Source: Piromyces finnis (taxonomy: Eukaryota > Neocallimastigomycota > Neocallimastigomycetes > Neocallimastigales > Neocallimastigaceae). Taken from it: a DNA stretch of 64,000 bases. How positions within the stretch are numbered: the stretch's first letter is position 1; each line of letters begins with the position of its first letter. The position numbers were made by a program, and so were the translations under genes. The notes beneath the pieces are model-generated. The model was given only the letters and a program-made list of their open reading frames with translations. It had not been told where the DNA came from and made no database searches. The stretch covers positions 151,785 through 215,784 of the forward strand of contig MCFH01000078.1 in assembly GCA_002104945.1 (NCBI GenBank), given 5' to 3'. Of this stretch, positions 1-13,253 are shown piece after piece.

Positions 1-12
1 GTAATATTATAG

Positions 13-1658
13 TTGGTCTATTCGTAATTGTGCTATGATGATGTTTACCACTATCTTACATAGAATCATTGGTTCTAAAAAGACTAGAGACGATTATAGT
101 TCAGTTAACTTCATTACTAGATCAGTTTTTGTCTCAAGATATCATAGTTTATATGTTTACTTATCAAAACTTTTAAATGAAGCATCAATCTTATTAGTAT
201 TTATCATTCAAATATATAAAATATACAAAATTATAAATTATATATATTAATATACCAATTTTTTTTTATCCAAATAATAAATAGGAAAAAGATTCATCCC
301 ACGTTCAACAAGATTTATTCTCTGTTTTAGTATTATTATCAAGATTACAACCTAATACTAAGAAAAGTGAAATTGAAACTGAAGATAAGGATTTAGAAAA
401 TGTCATTTCATCATTACGTTCATTTGCCAAATGTTCCATTTATCAAGTTAGAGAAGCAGCTGCTCGTTCTCTCGTACCTATGGTATCCAACCATAATATT
501 AATAAGTATTGTATTGATTTAATTAAGGATTATTGGAATCTTTCAAATCAAAATGGTCTTCACGGTAGTATGATTCAAATGAAATATTTATTAAAGAGTC
601 ATCTTATTATTAGCTCCTACCCAATGAAAAAAGGTAATTTCTTTTTTTTTTTAATCCGATCCAATGTTTATTCAAAATAAGCGATTAATTATTAATTTAA
701 TTTGTGAAAATACTTTTTAATTTATTTTCAAATTCATTGTTAATATTATTACTACTATTATTTCCTATTAGAATTTGTCGATAATGTATTATCCTTAATC
801 ATAGAAAGAGTCAATTTAATGTCAAAGAATTACAATAAGTGTGAATTAACCAGAGCAGAATACATTAATTTATTAAATGAAATATTATTTAATGAAGAAT
901 GGATTAACGAAAGTATTTCCTCTCAAGACAATGGTAACAATGAAGAAAATAAGGATAATAAGGATGATGAAGAAATTAAAAACTATATTCGCTTACAATG
1001 TACTCATTACAGAAAAATTGTATTTGATAAAATCAAAAACTTGTTATTTAATGAATATGAATATGCTCAAGTATGTATACGAATCTTTAGTAGATATCAA
1101 AGAGGAATCGAATTGTATCAATTAAACAATAGTATTAATAAATTTATTCATTATAATATTTATAATACATTAATAAATAGATTATGGGCACTTGGTATTT
1201 AAGAGAACATTGTACAAAGATTATCATGAAGGCTCTTATGTCCTACCAAGATTTAATTTGCACTTCTGAAAATGTTATTGAAAAATTGATTAAGGATCCA
1301 CAATTTGAAGTTCGTCAATACACCCTTCAAACCTTAATGAACTATCTCAATGAAGCTTCTCAATCAGACTATCAAAGAAACACATTATTAGAAAACTCTT
1401 TAAAGCAAATTATTGATGAAATTATTAAATTAGAAGATGATAAGCATGAATGTTTAAGCTTAAAGATTAAGATTATTCCAAAATTATTAAATAATTCTCT
1501 TTTCACTTATGATCTCCCATGTCAAAAACTTTGTGATTTATTAAATAAGATAAGAGATATTATTAATGTTTCTTATAAAAAGCATTTATCTGTCATAATG
1601 GAAAGTATAATTGTTTATGGATTTATTTTCAATAAGGTAATTAACATAGTAAATTATC

Positions 1659-1706
<48 letters not shown>

Positions 1707-2239
1707 AATGAAAAAAATATTAATATATATATTAGATTTACCAAAAGAAAGAAGAAATTAATAATGATAATTACATTCTTGATATGATGAAATCATGGTT
1801 TGAAATTATTAATAAATACAATGATGAAAATTCAACAGTTTGTATTTTTTTATTTATTATTATTATTATTATTATCAATATTATTTCATTTATTACAATA
1901 ATATTCATAAAATTATTGATATCATTCTATAACACTATTATTATAATGATAATTTTATATTAATATATTATATTTAATATAGGAATCTGGTGCTCTTCAT
2001 TACTCAATTTGTTCATCCATTGCTTATATGGAATCATTATTATCCAAGAGCTTACCACCATCATTAGAAACATACATTATGAAAATTTACTTTATCTTGA
2101 TAGAATACTTACAAGATGATGAATCTGAAATTCGTGATGCTGTTGCTCAAATTGTATCCAAGATTATATTACAACACAATGTAAGATACTTATAAAATAA
2201 ATATATATTTTTTTCAATTATTCATAAACTTATAACATT

Positions 2240-2279
<40 letters not shown>

Positions 2280-3134
2280 GATATAAATTTCTATAACTTT
2301 TAGTATATCATGTCAGAATCTAAAGCCTTAAACACATTATATGAAAAAATGGACAAAAACTTTAACACTAGAGAAGATTATCAAGAATCTTTGAAAAAGT
2401 CATTATTCAACTATAATATTGACGCTATAGGTAATAATGATAATGTTTAAATATGACTTTTATATTATTATTCATTATATTAAAATATATATATATTATA
2501 TATATTTTATTAAAATATTTAATAGATGAATTTATTATGAATAAGATTAAGCCAATTAAAAAAGCCTTCTTCCTTGAAAGACCAGATATTTATAAAGAAG
2601 CATTAATTAATGTTCAAAATATTATTAAATATATTACACCTGTCTCAGAAGATATTCAAAAAATAGTTGTTATCTTTAAAAAGCTTGACGCCACCTTACA
2701 TGATATTACTACAAAGTACGGAAATTCACAATTAAATCAAGTTATTTCAGATCGCGATATTTTTGTTATGATCTACAGTGTCTTAATTTGGCTTGAAAAA
2801 TGTATTCAATCCACCGAATGTTCAGCCGAAATAATTACCGGTAAATAAATATTGAAAGTTTAAAAAAAAAAAAAAAAAAAAAAACATAAATATAAATTTT
2901 ATACTAAATCTAAATATATTAAATTTTAAAAAAAAAAAAAAATTATAATATGTAGAAGTTCAAAAAATAATATCACAATGGAACAAAGACTACATTGAAA
3001 GTTTCCATTCTCTTATTATAGAAATAATTATGAATACTATAAATATTTTAAATACAAAGTCAAGTAATACTATTTCTAATACTGATGATAACGTTTATAA
3101 ATTTAAGTATGTTGATAGATTCTTCTTAAATTAA
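13..3134 (+). CDS. THADA/Trm732-like protein, C-terminal part (5' end outside window)
   Basis: Predicted large HEAT/armadillo-like protein of the THADA/Trm732 (DUF2428) family, which in yeast partners the Trm7 methyltransferase for 2'-O-methylation of tRNA position 32. Hand-built exons: 13-196, 285-633, 772-1070, 1181-1636, 1736-1837, 1983-2180, 2304-2430, 2526-2840, 2956-3134, giving 735 residues with no frame conflict. An acceptor TATAG ends at base 12, so the window opens inside an intron. The family is recognised from the WSIRNCAMMMFT segment in the first exon, then SRLQP, the YQVREAAARSLVP helix repeat and NGLHGSMIQ in exon 2; QDDESEIRDAVAQIVS in exon 6 is a typical HEAT helix pair. Introns are 88-145 nt in mixed phases; those at 1637 and 2181 contain A runs of over 30. 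The N-terminal half lies left of the window. Family call good; splice sites are by eye, and the donor at 1838 (GTTTGT) is non-consensus. Confidence 0.8.
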
Positions 3135-4858
3135 ACACTGGTATAAATACAGAATTAAATGTGTGTTTATAAATTTTTCTTGAATTATCATTACTAGTAT
3201 ATATTCATCCAATTTATATTAATAATTATATATAATAATATTTTCAATGAAAATCTTTACTTTTTACAATATAACATATATACATATTTAATTTTATATT
3301 ATATTTTTAAACTCTATTTTTTAATAATTATTAAAGTTTTATATTTTAAATAATTCATCTATCCAATATCTACAAATAAATAAAATATAAAATATATATA
3401 TATATATATACTTTATATATCCATTTAATTTTGGTATTATTTTGATTACCTTGTAATCTTTATAATTATTTAATAAGAAAAAAAAAAAGGCTGATTTTAA
3501 CCTAAAAATATATTTTTAATGATAATAATTTAAATATCTATTATTAATGAAAGTGTATTATATTTCTTTTTTTTTTTTTATTTATATAATTTTAATATAA
3601 ATAATCTTTAAAATATTTCATTTTTTTTATACAATTGTTTCTTTTTTTTTTTTTGCAAATAAATTCATTCTATTACTCATTTATTTTTATTTATATTAAA
3701 ATATAAATAATCTTCAAATAACACAACATTCTTTTAAATAATCGTTTTTTTTATAGTGACATATTCAAAAGATTTTCTTTTATTTACACACATTTTTTAT
3801 TTTTAACTTTCTAGTATTTAGAGAATAGCCCAATCACACCACATCATTTCTCTTAAATTTAATATAAAGGCAAAATTTTTATTAAATATTAAAATTTTGG
3901 TTTTTTGTTTTAAGAAATTATAAATAGAAATATTTGTGTAACAAATGACGTTGAACAAAAAATTTAATAAATTTATTAAAAAAAGAAAAATGAAATACTA
4001 AAAAAACAATATTTTGTTCTCTTTAAACAATGGTAGAGTGATGATATTTTAAAGCATTTCAATTAGTTCGTATTATAAAATAATATGTTTATTAATAGTA
4101 TAATTATATTAAATATGATAGTATGTTGAATCATAAAAAATATTTCTAAAAATACTCTTAAAAAAAAAAAAAAAATAAATGAGCGATTATGTTTTGTAAT
4201 ACTAAAAAAAAAAACTGTTATTTTTATAATTAATATAATTATATAATAATATAAAGAAACAATAATATATTTATATACAATTAATTAAAAGAAAGCTTTT
4301 TTATTTGATAATAGTTTTCTATTTTAGTTTAATTTCAAGTTAAGTTTACAATATATATATATACTTTTTTTTTTCTTTTTTTTTTTTTCTGTTTTTGTTT
4401 TTATTTTTCTAAAAAAAAAATAATAATAAAGAAATATAGAAATCAAAAGTATATACATAAAATTATAATAAAATATAAATTGTAATTATTAATTGTATTT
4501 ACTTTAATTGTATTATAAAGGAAATCAATATATATCTTATTTAACAAAGTCACAAAAAAAAAAAAAATAATAATAATATCACTATAATACATCAATATCA
4601 AATATCTTATATATTTCTTTTAACTCTTAGTCTTCTCTGAACAAATTTTTCTTTGAAGCCTACTTTACATTAAATTGTTTAAATATATAATATATTTAGC
4701 ACTGGAATAGAATATATTATATATAAAAACATTTAACAAGGATATAAGAAAAAAAATACTAGACTAGGAGACTTTTTAAAAACAATTATATAATTTGTCC
4801 TATTTTAAAAATTTTAAAACTATTATAATTAATTTATATTAATAATATATTATCAAAA
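3135..4858. other. AT-rich intergenic region, no gene seen
   Basis: About 1.7 kb between the THADA-like gene and the F-box gene, both on the + strand. Contains poly-A and poly-T runs and short AT dinucleotide stretches (for example near 3390-3410). I see no open frame of note, RNA gene or repeat with sequence complexity. It presumably holds the 3' UTR of the first gene and the promoter of the second. Confidence 0.6.
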
Positions 4859-5954
4859 ATGACTTACTCAAATTATGATACTATACCCGATGAAATCTTA
4901 ATCAGGATTTTTTCTTTCATAACTAATGATAATTTAAATGATATTTTTAACTCTTTATTAGTCTCAAAGAGGTATTCATCTTCTAATATAATAATATAAT
5001 TTTTTTTTACTTCTATTTATAAAAAAATAATGAATTTTACTAATAATTTTTTTTAAAAAAATAATATATATATTATACATTTAAAATAGATGGAATAAAT
5101 TAGCTACATTTGCTTTATATAACTCTTTACATTTCCATAATATGAATCAACGATCAAATTTCTTCAGAGGATTATTAACAAATAATGAAGATCAATATTA
5201 TAATGAAAAGAAAGATAAATATCTCGATATATCATTACTTGAACGTGAATTCTTTTTTAATGAAAAAGTAAACCAGCAAATAGAAAATGAAATGGAAGTT
5301 GTTGATGATAGTGAAATTACTATCAATGATTATCCAATTCCAATGAAATATGTAAACTATGTTAAAAGTATTAATTTCGGTCTTTCTCCAGATGAAAACA
5401 GTGATGCTAATGAAGATGGTTCATTTAACAATAACTTTGAATGGCGTCAACATTGTGTTAATTCTTCTCTTAATATTATTTCTATCTATTGTCCAAATAT
5501 TATTTCATTAAATCTTTCTGGTTGTCAATACTATGATTATGTCTTGAGTGAATTTTTAGAAACCAGTAAAAATTTAATGTATTTAGATGTTTCATACTCT
5601 AGTATTAAACAAATGGGATTATTATCTATTCTTGAAGCCGTTAGTCGTTCAAACAATCCAATTCCACTTAGAGAAATTAATTTAAGTGGTATTTTCAGAT
5701 TCTGGCGTCTCTACCGTGAAGCTCGTTTCTTACCTAATTTAATTAAGTATGCTAAAGATCTTAGAAAAATTGTTATTCTCGACTGTCCTGATATTATGGA
5801 TGAAATAATAGAAGAATGTAAATCTATTAGAGACAATATTACTATTGTCTATGAAACAAAGACACCTATTAATGAAATGTATATGAAAGACTATTCCGAT
5901 GTAAAAAATGATAGTAGTTTAACTCTTTCCATAAATAATGAAATATATGTTTAA
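4859..5954 (+). CDS. F-box protein with degenerate leucine-rich repeats
   Basis: Likely substrate receptor of an SCF-type ubiquitin ligase. Exons 4859-4971 and 5090-5954 join in phase 2 (AG|A, Arg) to give 325 residues. The N-terminus (IPDEILIRIFSFI, then LLVSKRWNKLA across the splice) is a classic F-box, residues about 8-50, which would bind Skp1. The rest carries irregular leucine-rich repeats: IISLNLSGC near the middle, LMYLDVSYSSI, LREINLSGI and LRKIVILDCPDI, the pattern seen in FBXL-type proteins. The start was chosen because the F-box begins eight residues after this ATG. The 118-nt intron lies inside the F-box, so the frame starting at 5142 misses the diagnostic domain. The substrate cannot be inferred. 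Confidence 0.8.
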
Positions 5955-6635
5955 ATTTTATTAATTGTGAATATTATTTTTGATGTATTATAAATTTTAA
6001 TATATATTATTATAATATTTTTTATAAATAAAAAAGAAAAAAAATACACATAAAAAAATAAAAAAATAAATTTAAAAAAATAATGCCTATGCTAATTATG
6101 ATACAGATTTTATGATGCTTTTTAAGAGATTTATAGAAATCAACTTTAATATTTTTTTTTTGTTTTTTTAATAACCTTTTTTTATATTTTTACATATAAA
6201 AAATATATTGTTTCATATATGACTTTTTTTTATGTGACATTGATATTACAATTGATAATGTAGTATTCTATTACTGTTCTATTACTCAATAAATTTATGT
6301 AATTTTGAATTCTTTTTTTTTTATAAAAAAAATTTGACAATGTATTTTTAAATATAGCAGAATGAAGTAAAGTAATTATTAACAATTTTTTATAAAAATA
6401 TATACAACAACAACAATAATAATGAGTTGGGAAATAATTCTTCCTCCCTCTCTTTCCCCCTATTAACAGTATTATAATTAATTATTAACTAAATAACAAT
6501 AACTAGTATATATACGAATAAATCTAACCCATAACATCTTTTAATAACTCAAATTTAACCTATAACATAATCATGTGATCATATGATATTTTATCATAGA
6601 TTTATTGATATTAATGAGAAAAGCATATATTTCGT
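5955..6635. other. AT-rich intergenic region
   Basis: Downstream of the F-box gene. Homopolymer-rich DNA with a short pyrimidine block (CCTCCCTCTCTTTCCCCC near 6443-6460) that stands out from its surroundings. No gene or structured repeat recognised. Confidence 0.5.
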
Positions 6636-7053
6636 TAATAGTAATAGTAATAGTAATAGTAATAGTCAAAGTAATAGTAATAGTAATAGTAATAGTAATA
6701 GTAATAGTCAAAGTAATAGTAATAGTAATAGTAATAGTAATAGTAATAGTAATAGTCAAAGTAATAGTAATAGTAATAGTAATAGTCAAAGTAATAGTAA
6801 TAGTAATAGTAATAGTAATAGTAATAGTCAAAGTAATAGTAATAGTAATAGTAATAGTAATAGTCAAAGTAATAGTAATAGTCAAAGTAATAGTAATAGT
6901 CAAAGTAATAGTAATAGTCAAAGTAATAGTAATAGTCAAAGTAATAGTAATAGTCAAAGTAATAGTAATAGTCAAAGTAATAGTAATAGTCAAAGTAATA
7001 GTAATAGTAATAGTAATAGTAATAGTCAAAGTAATAGTCAAAGTAATAGTAAT
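6636..7053 (+). repeat. Hexanucleotide tandem array (AGTAAT)n with regular CAAAGT interruptions
   Basis: About 420 bp made of AGTAAT hexamers in which every second to seventh unit is replaced by CAAAGT; the right half settles into an 18-nt higher-order unit (AGTAATAGTAATAGTCAA, about nine copies). The array is open in several frames on both strands (Ser-Asn-Ser-Gln, Val-Ile-Val-Lys, Thr-Ile-Thr-Leu), as expected for a 6-bp period without stops. Unique sequence on either side does not look coding, so I treat it as a satellite and not as a gene. Confidence 0.85.
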
Positions 7054-8254
7054 TATTTTAAATACTAAATTTATTATAACAATTATAATAACAGAGTATT
7101 AACAATAACACGGTATAATAATATTAGTAGTAATTATAAAATACTATATACTATAACTATATGTTATTAAATGTTAACAATCATAAAGGATTCGTTTTAA
7201 AAATCCTTTAAAGGTCTTAATCTTTTTTTTTTTATGTTATCTACTTTTATTATTTTAATTTATAATATATTTAGAATATAATTAAATAAATTAAAATACA
7301 TATATTAATATATTAAATTGTTATTATACCAAAAATTTAATAATTAAATTTAAACCATCCATTTTAAAGAATAATAATTCAAATAAAGATAAAAACTAAA
7401 TAATTTTAATTATTTTCTAGTAGTTTTATTTGTTATCTGTAATTGGAAGTGGCCTTCTTTCTTTCTTTCTTTCTTTTTTTTTTTTTTGTATATATGAAAA
7501 ATAAAGGTTTTTTCTTTTTTACAAAAAAAAGGTTAATTATTAATAACAAAATTCTATAAATATTATAATTCAAATGAAATTCAATAATTCTATATTAATA
7601 GTTATCATATTTTTATTAAAAGAAAATGATGTTTTTATTTTGTCCTTCATCAAACTTTAATTATTATAGATTTTAATATAAAGATGCACTTTTAATTGTT
7701 GATTGCTGATGTTCCAATGATTTATATATAAATACATTTTTATATTTATGTGTTTTTTTTTTTTTTTTAAAAAAAAAAAGTAAAAAGAATTCTATCATTT
7801 TATTATTCGATGGTGAATATTATCTTTATTTTTTTTTGATAAAAATAATCAATTAAATTTCATTAAAAAAAAAAAAAAACTTTAATAAAGATAATTATGA
7901 AAAAAACAGAAAAAAAATTAAAAAAATTAAAATTTAATTAAACTTAAAAAGAAAGTGAAAACTTTGTGGATTAAAGAATGAAAGATACTGTAGCAGCAAA
8001 GGTTTGAATAATAATATGAATAGTATTGATTTCAGTTGTTATTTTAATAAATGAAAACATTTTATAAAGAATTTAATATCTATAATAATTATTTTTTTTA
8101 TATATGATGTGGTGTGGATTTAAACTTTTAGTATAATAAGAAATATATTGTATGTATACTGTGTAATACCTAATAATAGTATAGGATAATAAAGTATAGT
8201 GGTATTATATATAATACCAATAATAAATAACTTTAACATATATCCCATAGATAG
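7054..8254. other. AT-rich intergenic region
   Basis: Homopolymer-rich sequence without recognisable genes. Contains a small (CTTT)n tract near 7455-7475. Confidence 0.5.
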
Positions 8255-8640
8255 TAGTATTAATAATAATAATTATAATATTACTACTAATTATTACTAC
8301 TATTACTATTACTAATAATAATAATTACAATATTACTACTAATTATTACTACTAATTATTACTACTATTACTAATAATAATAATTACAATGTTACTACTA
8401 ATTATTACTACTAATTATTACTACTATTACTATTACTAATAATAATAATTACAATATTACTACTAATTATTACTACTAATTATTACTACTATTACTAATA
8501 ATAATAATTACAATGTTACTACTAATTATTACTACTATTACTAATAATAATAATTACAATGTTACTACTAATTATTATTACTACTACTACTACAATAATA
8601 ATTACAATATTACTACTACTACTAATAATAATAATAAATT
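8255..8640. repeat. Compound ATT/ACT trinucleotide array with higher-order repeat units
   Basis: Trinucleotides ATT, ACT and AAT are arranged in blocks of roughly 60-70 bp: an AAT run, then TTACAATATTACT or TTACAATGTTACT, then alternating ACT/ATT triplets. Blocks recur at about 8285, 8320, 8380, 8445, 8505 and 8545, suggesting block duplication on top of microsatellite slippage. The frame that crosses it from 8513 is low-complexity and not credible as a gene. Confidence 0.75.
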
Positions 8641-10085
8641 TCTTTTTTTTTTTTTTACAGATAGTCTTAATAATATTCTAATAAATATATTATTATATTA
8701 TTTTATATTAATAATAATATTATTAATGCTACACACTATTTCTATTTTTTTTTTTAATTCGTTTTCTCCTATGAATAGTAATGTATGTGGATTCGTTTCC
8801 ACATTTAAGCTATGGGTTATTTTTTTATTAATAATTAATAAAATAATATCCTTTTTATAAAGTTTTTTTTAAGCATTATTCCTAAAAGAATTTTCTTGTA
8901 GACGACTACATTGTTAATGCCATTTTCACAATAATCGTAATAGTAAAATTATCCTAGTTAAAGTTCCCAGAAAAACAAACAAATCACTCTGATAAGGCCT
9001 TACTATGAAAAAAGGATATGATGATGAACACTAATTCAAGGAATTTTTTACTAATTTCAAAGGAAAACCTTACCTATTTAAATTATATATAAAAATAGTA
9101 TAAATTATATTTATTATATATTATAATATATTATTAAATAATATTCTTATCAATTGATTATAATAAATTTTATAATGTATTATGTAGTCCAATAGGAATA
9201 TAAACAAATTAATATATTAACATCTAAAATTTCAATTATATATTGTATATTACAATATATTACATATATTAAATTACCATATATTATTTAATAGATTAAT
9301 AAAAAGGATAATAATCAAAATAATATAAACCAAAGTAAACTATAATTTTAGTAGTTTTAAGCGAAAAAAGTTAGCATTGAGGGTTAGGGATATTTACAAT
9401 GATAATAAAATTCTAATTTTATTTTTGTTAACTAATTCAATTTAATATATTATGTTAATATATTAAAATATATAGTTTTGTTGTACTAAAAAGCTTAAAA
9501 AAAAAAAGTATATAAAAAAGAAAAAATTCTGTGTGGTAGGATTTTTTTTGCGTTAATATATAAATAATAACATTTTATAGTAGATAGTAAAAGTTTATAT
9601 TACCTTGAACTATATAAACCTTTATAGTATAAAAAGCATAGGATTATAATATTTTTCACTAGAAATATTATATATAGACAAAAAAGAATAGTAACACGAC
9701 AATAAGAATAAATATTTTTTTAGTAAAATATTCATATATACCAATTTAAAGTGAGTAAACTATTTTCGTAGAATAAAAAGGACAGAAATATAAAATAAAT
9801 ATAAAATAATAATAGAATAAAAAAAAAAAAAAGTTAAATATTAGGAAAAAAAGAATAATTTTTTATATAATAATAAATAACAATACCATATATAATAGAT
9901 TTATATCTAATAACAATTCTTTTTATTATTCTATTTATAATATAATTCAAATAATAGAAACAAAACAAAATTAAAAAAGAATTTAAAAACGTACAACAAA
10001 TAGAATTTTATACATCTATTAAAAAAAATAACAACAACTTTAAATAGTTTTTACTTAGAAATTAAATATATAAAATAATAACAAA
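8641..10085. other. Intergenic region upstream of pyruvate formate-lyase
   Basis: The part at about 8880-9080 has more G and C than its neighbours but is not an uninterrupted frame on either strand; it may be a decayed coding or transposon remnant. The last 300 bases before the PFL ATG are A-rich and probably hold its promoter and 5' UTR. The start context AACAAAATGGCT is a good eukaryotic start. Confidence 0.45.
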
Positions 10086-12368
10086 ATGGCTAACAAAAGT
10101 TCAATCGATCGTATTAGAGCTATCTACCAACATTTATTAACTAAACAACTTAATAATTGTGGTGATGAATGCTGTGGTAATATTAATGTTGAAAAATGGA
10201 TTAAAGATAACTTTACTCCATATTTAGGTGACAGTTCTTTCTTAACTAATAAACCAACTGAAGCTACTAAAAAAATTTGGGAATACTGTGAACAATTATT
10301 AAAGGAAGAAATCAAGAGTAACGGATGTCTCGATGTTGATGCTTCTAAACCATCAACTATTACTTCTCATGCTCCAGGTTACATTATCAAGGATTTAGAA
10401 AAAATTGTTGGTTTACAAACTGATGCTCCATTAAAAAGAGCTATTAAACCATTCGGTGGTATTAAGATTGTTAGAAATGCTTTAAAGGCTTACAATAGAA
10501 AACTTGATGAAAGTGTAGAAACTATCTTCAGATACAGAAAAACTCATAACGATGGTGTCTTTGATATTTACACTCCAGAAATGAGAAAGGCTCGTTCCAA
10601 TGCTATTATCACTGGTTTACCAGATGGTTATGGTCGTGGTAGAATTATTGGTGATTACAGACGTGTTGCCTTATATGGTGTTGACTACTTAATTAAGGAC
10701 AAAGAAAACGATAAATTAAAGATCGGTGGTATTATGAGTGAATCTAACATGCGTGATATTGAAGAACTTGCTGAACAAATTAAGGCTTTAAAGAGTTTAA
10801 AGCAAATGGCAATGTCATATGGATGTGATATTTCTAAGCCAGCTACTACTGCTCAAGAAGCTATTCAATGGACATACTTTGGTTATCTTGCTAGTGTTAA
10901 GGATCAAGATGGTGCTGCTATGTCAATGGGTCGTCTTGATTCCTTCTTTGATGTTTACATCGAAAGAGATATGGAAAAGGGTATCTTAAATGAAGAACAA
11001 GCTCAAGAATTAATTGATCACTTTATTATCAAGTTACGTTTAGTCAGACACTTACGTACTCCAGAATACAATGACTTATTTGCTGGTGATCCAACCTGGG
11101 TTACTATGGTTGTTGGTGGTATTAGTAATGATTCAAGCAAACCATTTGTTACTAAGACTTCATACCGTATCTTAAATACTTTATACAACCTTGGTCCAGC
11201 TCCAGAACCAAATATTACTGTTTTATGGAACGAAAAGCTCCCAATTCAATGGAAGAACTTCTGTACAAAGGTTTCTATTGATACTTCTTCTATTCAATAT
11301 GAAAACGATAATTTAATGAACCCAATTTATGGTGATGATTATGCTATTGCTTGTTGTGTCTCTTGTATGAGAGTTGGTAAGGATATGCAATTCTTTGGTG
11401 CTAGATGTAACTTAGCTAAGCTTATGCTCTACGTTCTTAACCATGGTTATGATGAAAGAACTGGTAAACAAGTTGGTCCAGACTTTGGTGAAGTTCCAGA
11501 AGGTCCAATTTCCTTTGACTGGATGTGGAAAACTTATGACAAGGCTATGGACTGGTTAGCTGAATTATACGTTAACACCATGAATGCTATTCACTATTCT
11601 CATGATCGTCACTGCTATGAAGCTATTCAAATGGCTTTACATGATACCAAGATTCGTCGTTTAATGGCTTTCGGTATTGCTGGTTTATCTGTTGTTGCTG
11701 ATTCATTCTCAGCTATTAAATATGCTAAGGTTACTCCAATTCGTGATCCAAAGACCGGTCTTACTGTTGACTTCAAGATCGAAGGTGACTTCCCAAAATT
11801 CGGTAATGACGATGACAGAGTTGATTACTTTGCTAAGACTATCCCAGAAATTTTCATTGAAAAATTAAAGAAATATCCAGCTTACAGAAATGCTCAACAT
11901 ACCTTATCTGTCTTAACTATTACTTCAAATGTTGTATACGGTAAAAAGACAGGTTCTACTCCAGATGGTCGTAAGGCTGGTGAAGCATTTGCTCCAGGTT
12001 GTAACCCAATGCACGGTAGAGAAACCTCTGGTGCTGTTGCCTCATTAAATTCCGTTTCTAAGGTTAACTACAATTCATGCTTTGATGGTATATCAAACAC
12101 TTTCACCCTTGTTCCATCAGTTTTAGGTAAGATTAGTGAAGAAAGAGTACAAAACTTGACTGGTCTTTTAGATGGTTACTTCTGCCGTGGTGGTTTCCAC
12201 TTAAACGTTAATGTATTAAATAAGGCTACTTTAGAAGATGCTATGGTACATCCAGAAAACTATCCAAACTTAACCATTCGTGTTTCTGGTTATGCTGTTC
12301 ATTTCATTAGACTTACTCCACAACAACAAAGAGAAGTTATTGCTCGTACCTTCCATGATACCATGTAA
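10086..12368 (+). CDS. pfl: Pyruvate formate-lyase (formate C-acetyltransferase)
   Basis: Glycyl-radical enzyme that converts pyruvate and CoA to acetyl-CoA and formate in anaerobic fermentation; in anaerobic fungi it has been reported from hydrogenosomes and cytosol. 760 residues in one exon, the same length as the E. coli enzyme. Diagnostic parts are all present: [10 protein letters not shown] and [14 protein letters not shown] near the N-terminus, the cysteine pair C423-C424 in [20 protein letters not shown], and the C-terminal radical loop [11 protein letters not shown] with Gly735. Activity requires a separate radical-SAM activating enzyme, not in this window. The N-terminus before NFTPY is about nine residues longer than in E. 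coli and carries three cysteines (CGDECC); no clear targeting peptide is visible. Codons are strongly biased (GGT, GCT, CCA, AAG), as for a highly expressed gene. The family is bacterial in type, and fungal copies are generally thought to come from bacteria. Confidence 0.97.
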   Translation: MANKSSIDRIRAIYQHLLTKQLNNCGDECCGNINVEKWIKDNFTPYLGDSSFLTNKPTEATKKIWEYCEQLLKEEIKSNGCLDVDASKPSTITSHAPGYIIKDLEKIVGLQTDAPLKRAIKPFGGIKIVRNALKAYNRKLDESVETIFRYRKTHNDGVFDIYTPEMRKARSNAIITGLPDGYGRGRIIGDYRRVALYGVDYLIKDKENDKLKIGGIMSESNMRDIEELAEQIKALKSLKQMAMSYGCDISKPATTAQEAIQWTYFGYLASVKDQDGAAMSMGRLDSFFDVYIERDMEKGILNEEQAQELIDHFIIKLRLVRHLRTPEYNDLFAGDPTWVTMVVGGISNDSSKPFVTKTSYRILNTLYNLGPAPEPNITVLWNEKLPIQWKNFCTKVSIDTSSIQYENDNLMNPIYGDDYAIACCVSCMRVGKDMQFFGARCNLAKLMLYVLNHGYDERTGKQVGPDFGEVPEGPISFDWMWKTYDKAMDWLAELYVNTMNAIHYSHDRHCYEAIQMALHDTKIRRLMAFGIAGLSVVADSFSAIKYAKVTPIRDPKTGLTVDFKIEGDFPKFGNDDDRVDYFAKTIPEIFIEKLKKYPAYRNAQHTLSVLTITSNVVYGKKTGSTPDGRKAGEAFAPGCNPMHGRETSGAVASLNSVSKVNYNSCFDGISNTFTLVPSVLGKISEERVQNLTGLLDGYFCRGGFHLNVNVLNKATLEDAMVHPENYPNLTIRVSGYAVHFIRLTPQQQREVIARTFHDTM

Positions 12369-13198
12369 ATTTAATAAATTATTTTTTATTGTAATTTAAA
12401 AAAAAAGAAAAGTTAGGTTCTTTTTTTTCCTACCCTCTCATTAATAATATCTAATATTCACGATAAAACAAACAAAATCAGTACAATATAACGAAAAAAA
12501 AAAAAAAAAAACAAATTAAAATGTAAATTTAATTAAAAATATATATATCATACATTAATTTTTTTTTATAATCAGCGTATATAATTTCTATTTCTATCCG
12601 ATAATTTATATCTTTTTTTATAAATTTAGTATAATAAAATAACCATTACAGAATTATTTATTTATAAAATAAAAATAAAAAAGAAAAAAAAATATAAAAT
12701 ATTTAAAAAAAAAAAAGATGAAAAACAACAATTAATTTAATTGATAATATTTAAAAAAGGAAATAAATATGTAAAAAAATGTTACACATTTATTATATAA
12801 CCTTTTTTTATATTATTACATAGTTTATTATTAAATAAAAATGCTCTTTTTTTTATTTTATTTATCATACCTATTAGTTTTTTTAATAAAAAAAAAAAAA
12901 AAATAAAAGATAAAAAATATATCCTAAAATAGAATAAAATAATAATAATAAAAAAAAAAAAAAAAAAAAAGAAAAAAGTGTGTTTTAAGAGACCCAAATA
13001 TATAGATACTTTGTGTGTGAATATTTTAACCAATTATAATAATAATTTTCGAAATACTTTTATATAATAAGTAATAATTATAAACTTTGTAGTAATAATG
13101 AGATTTTAGTTTTAATGGAAGTAATCTTTTTAAAGAAATAACAAACTAATTAAGGAGTACCTTTAGATATATATTATATATAAAAAGAATAATAATAG
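12369..13198. other. AT-rich region downstream of PFL
   Basis: Contains the PFL 3' UTR and homopolymer-rich DNA. No gene or ordered repeat seen. Confidence 0.5.
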
Positions 13199-13253
13199 TA
13201 ACAAGTGGAAAAACTCAAATTGTATTATTTCATACTTTGTCAATTACATTCCT

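Noticed and set aside
6636-7053. CRISPR-like regular spacing of repeats
   Set aside because: No unique spacers: both unit types are fixed hexamers, and the genome is eukaryotic.
6571-7102. Three overlapping frames across the hexamer array as genes
   Set aside because: All are products of a 6-bp period without stops; no unique coding sequence, signal or intron support.
12782-13033. 83-codon Phe/Ile-rich frame on the - strand
   Set aside because: Runs through homopolymers; no domain or codon pattern of a gene.
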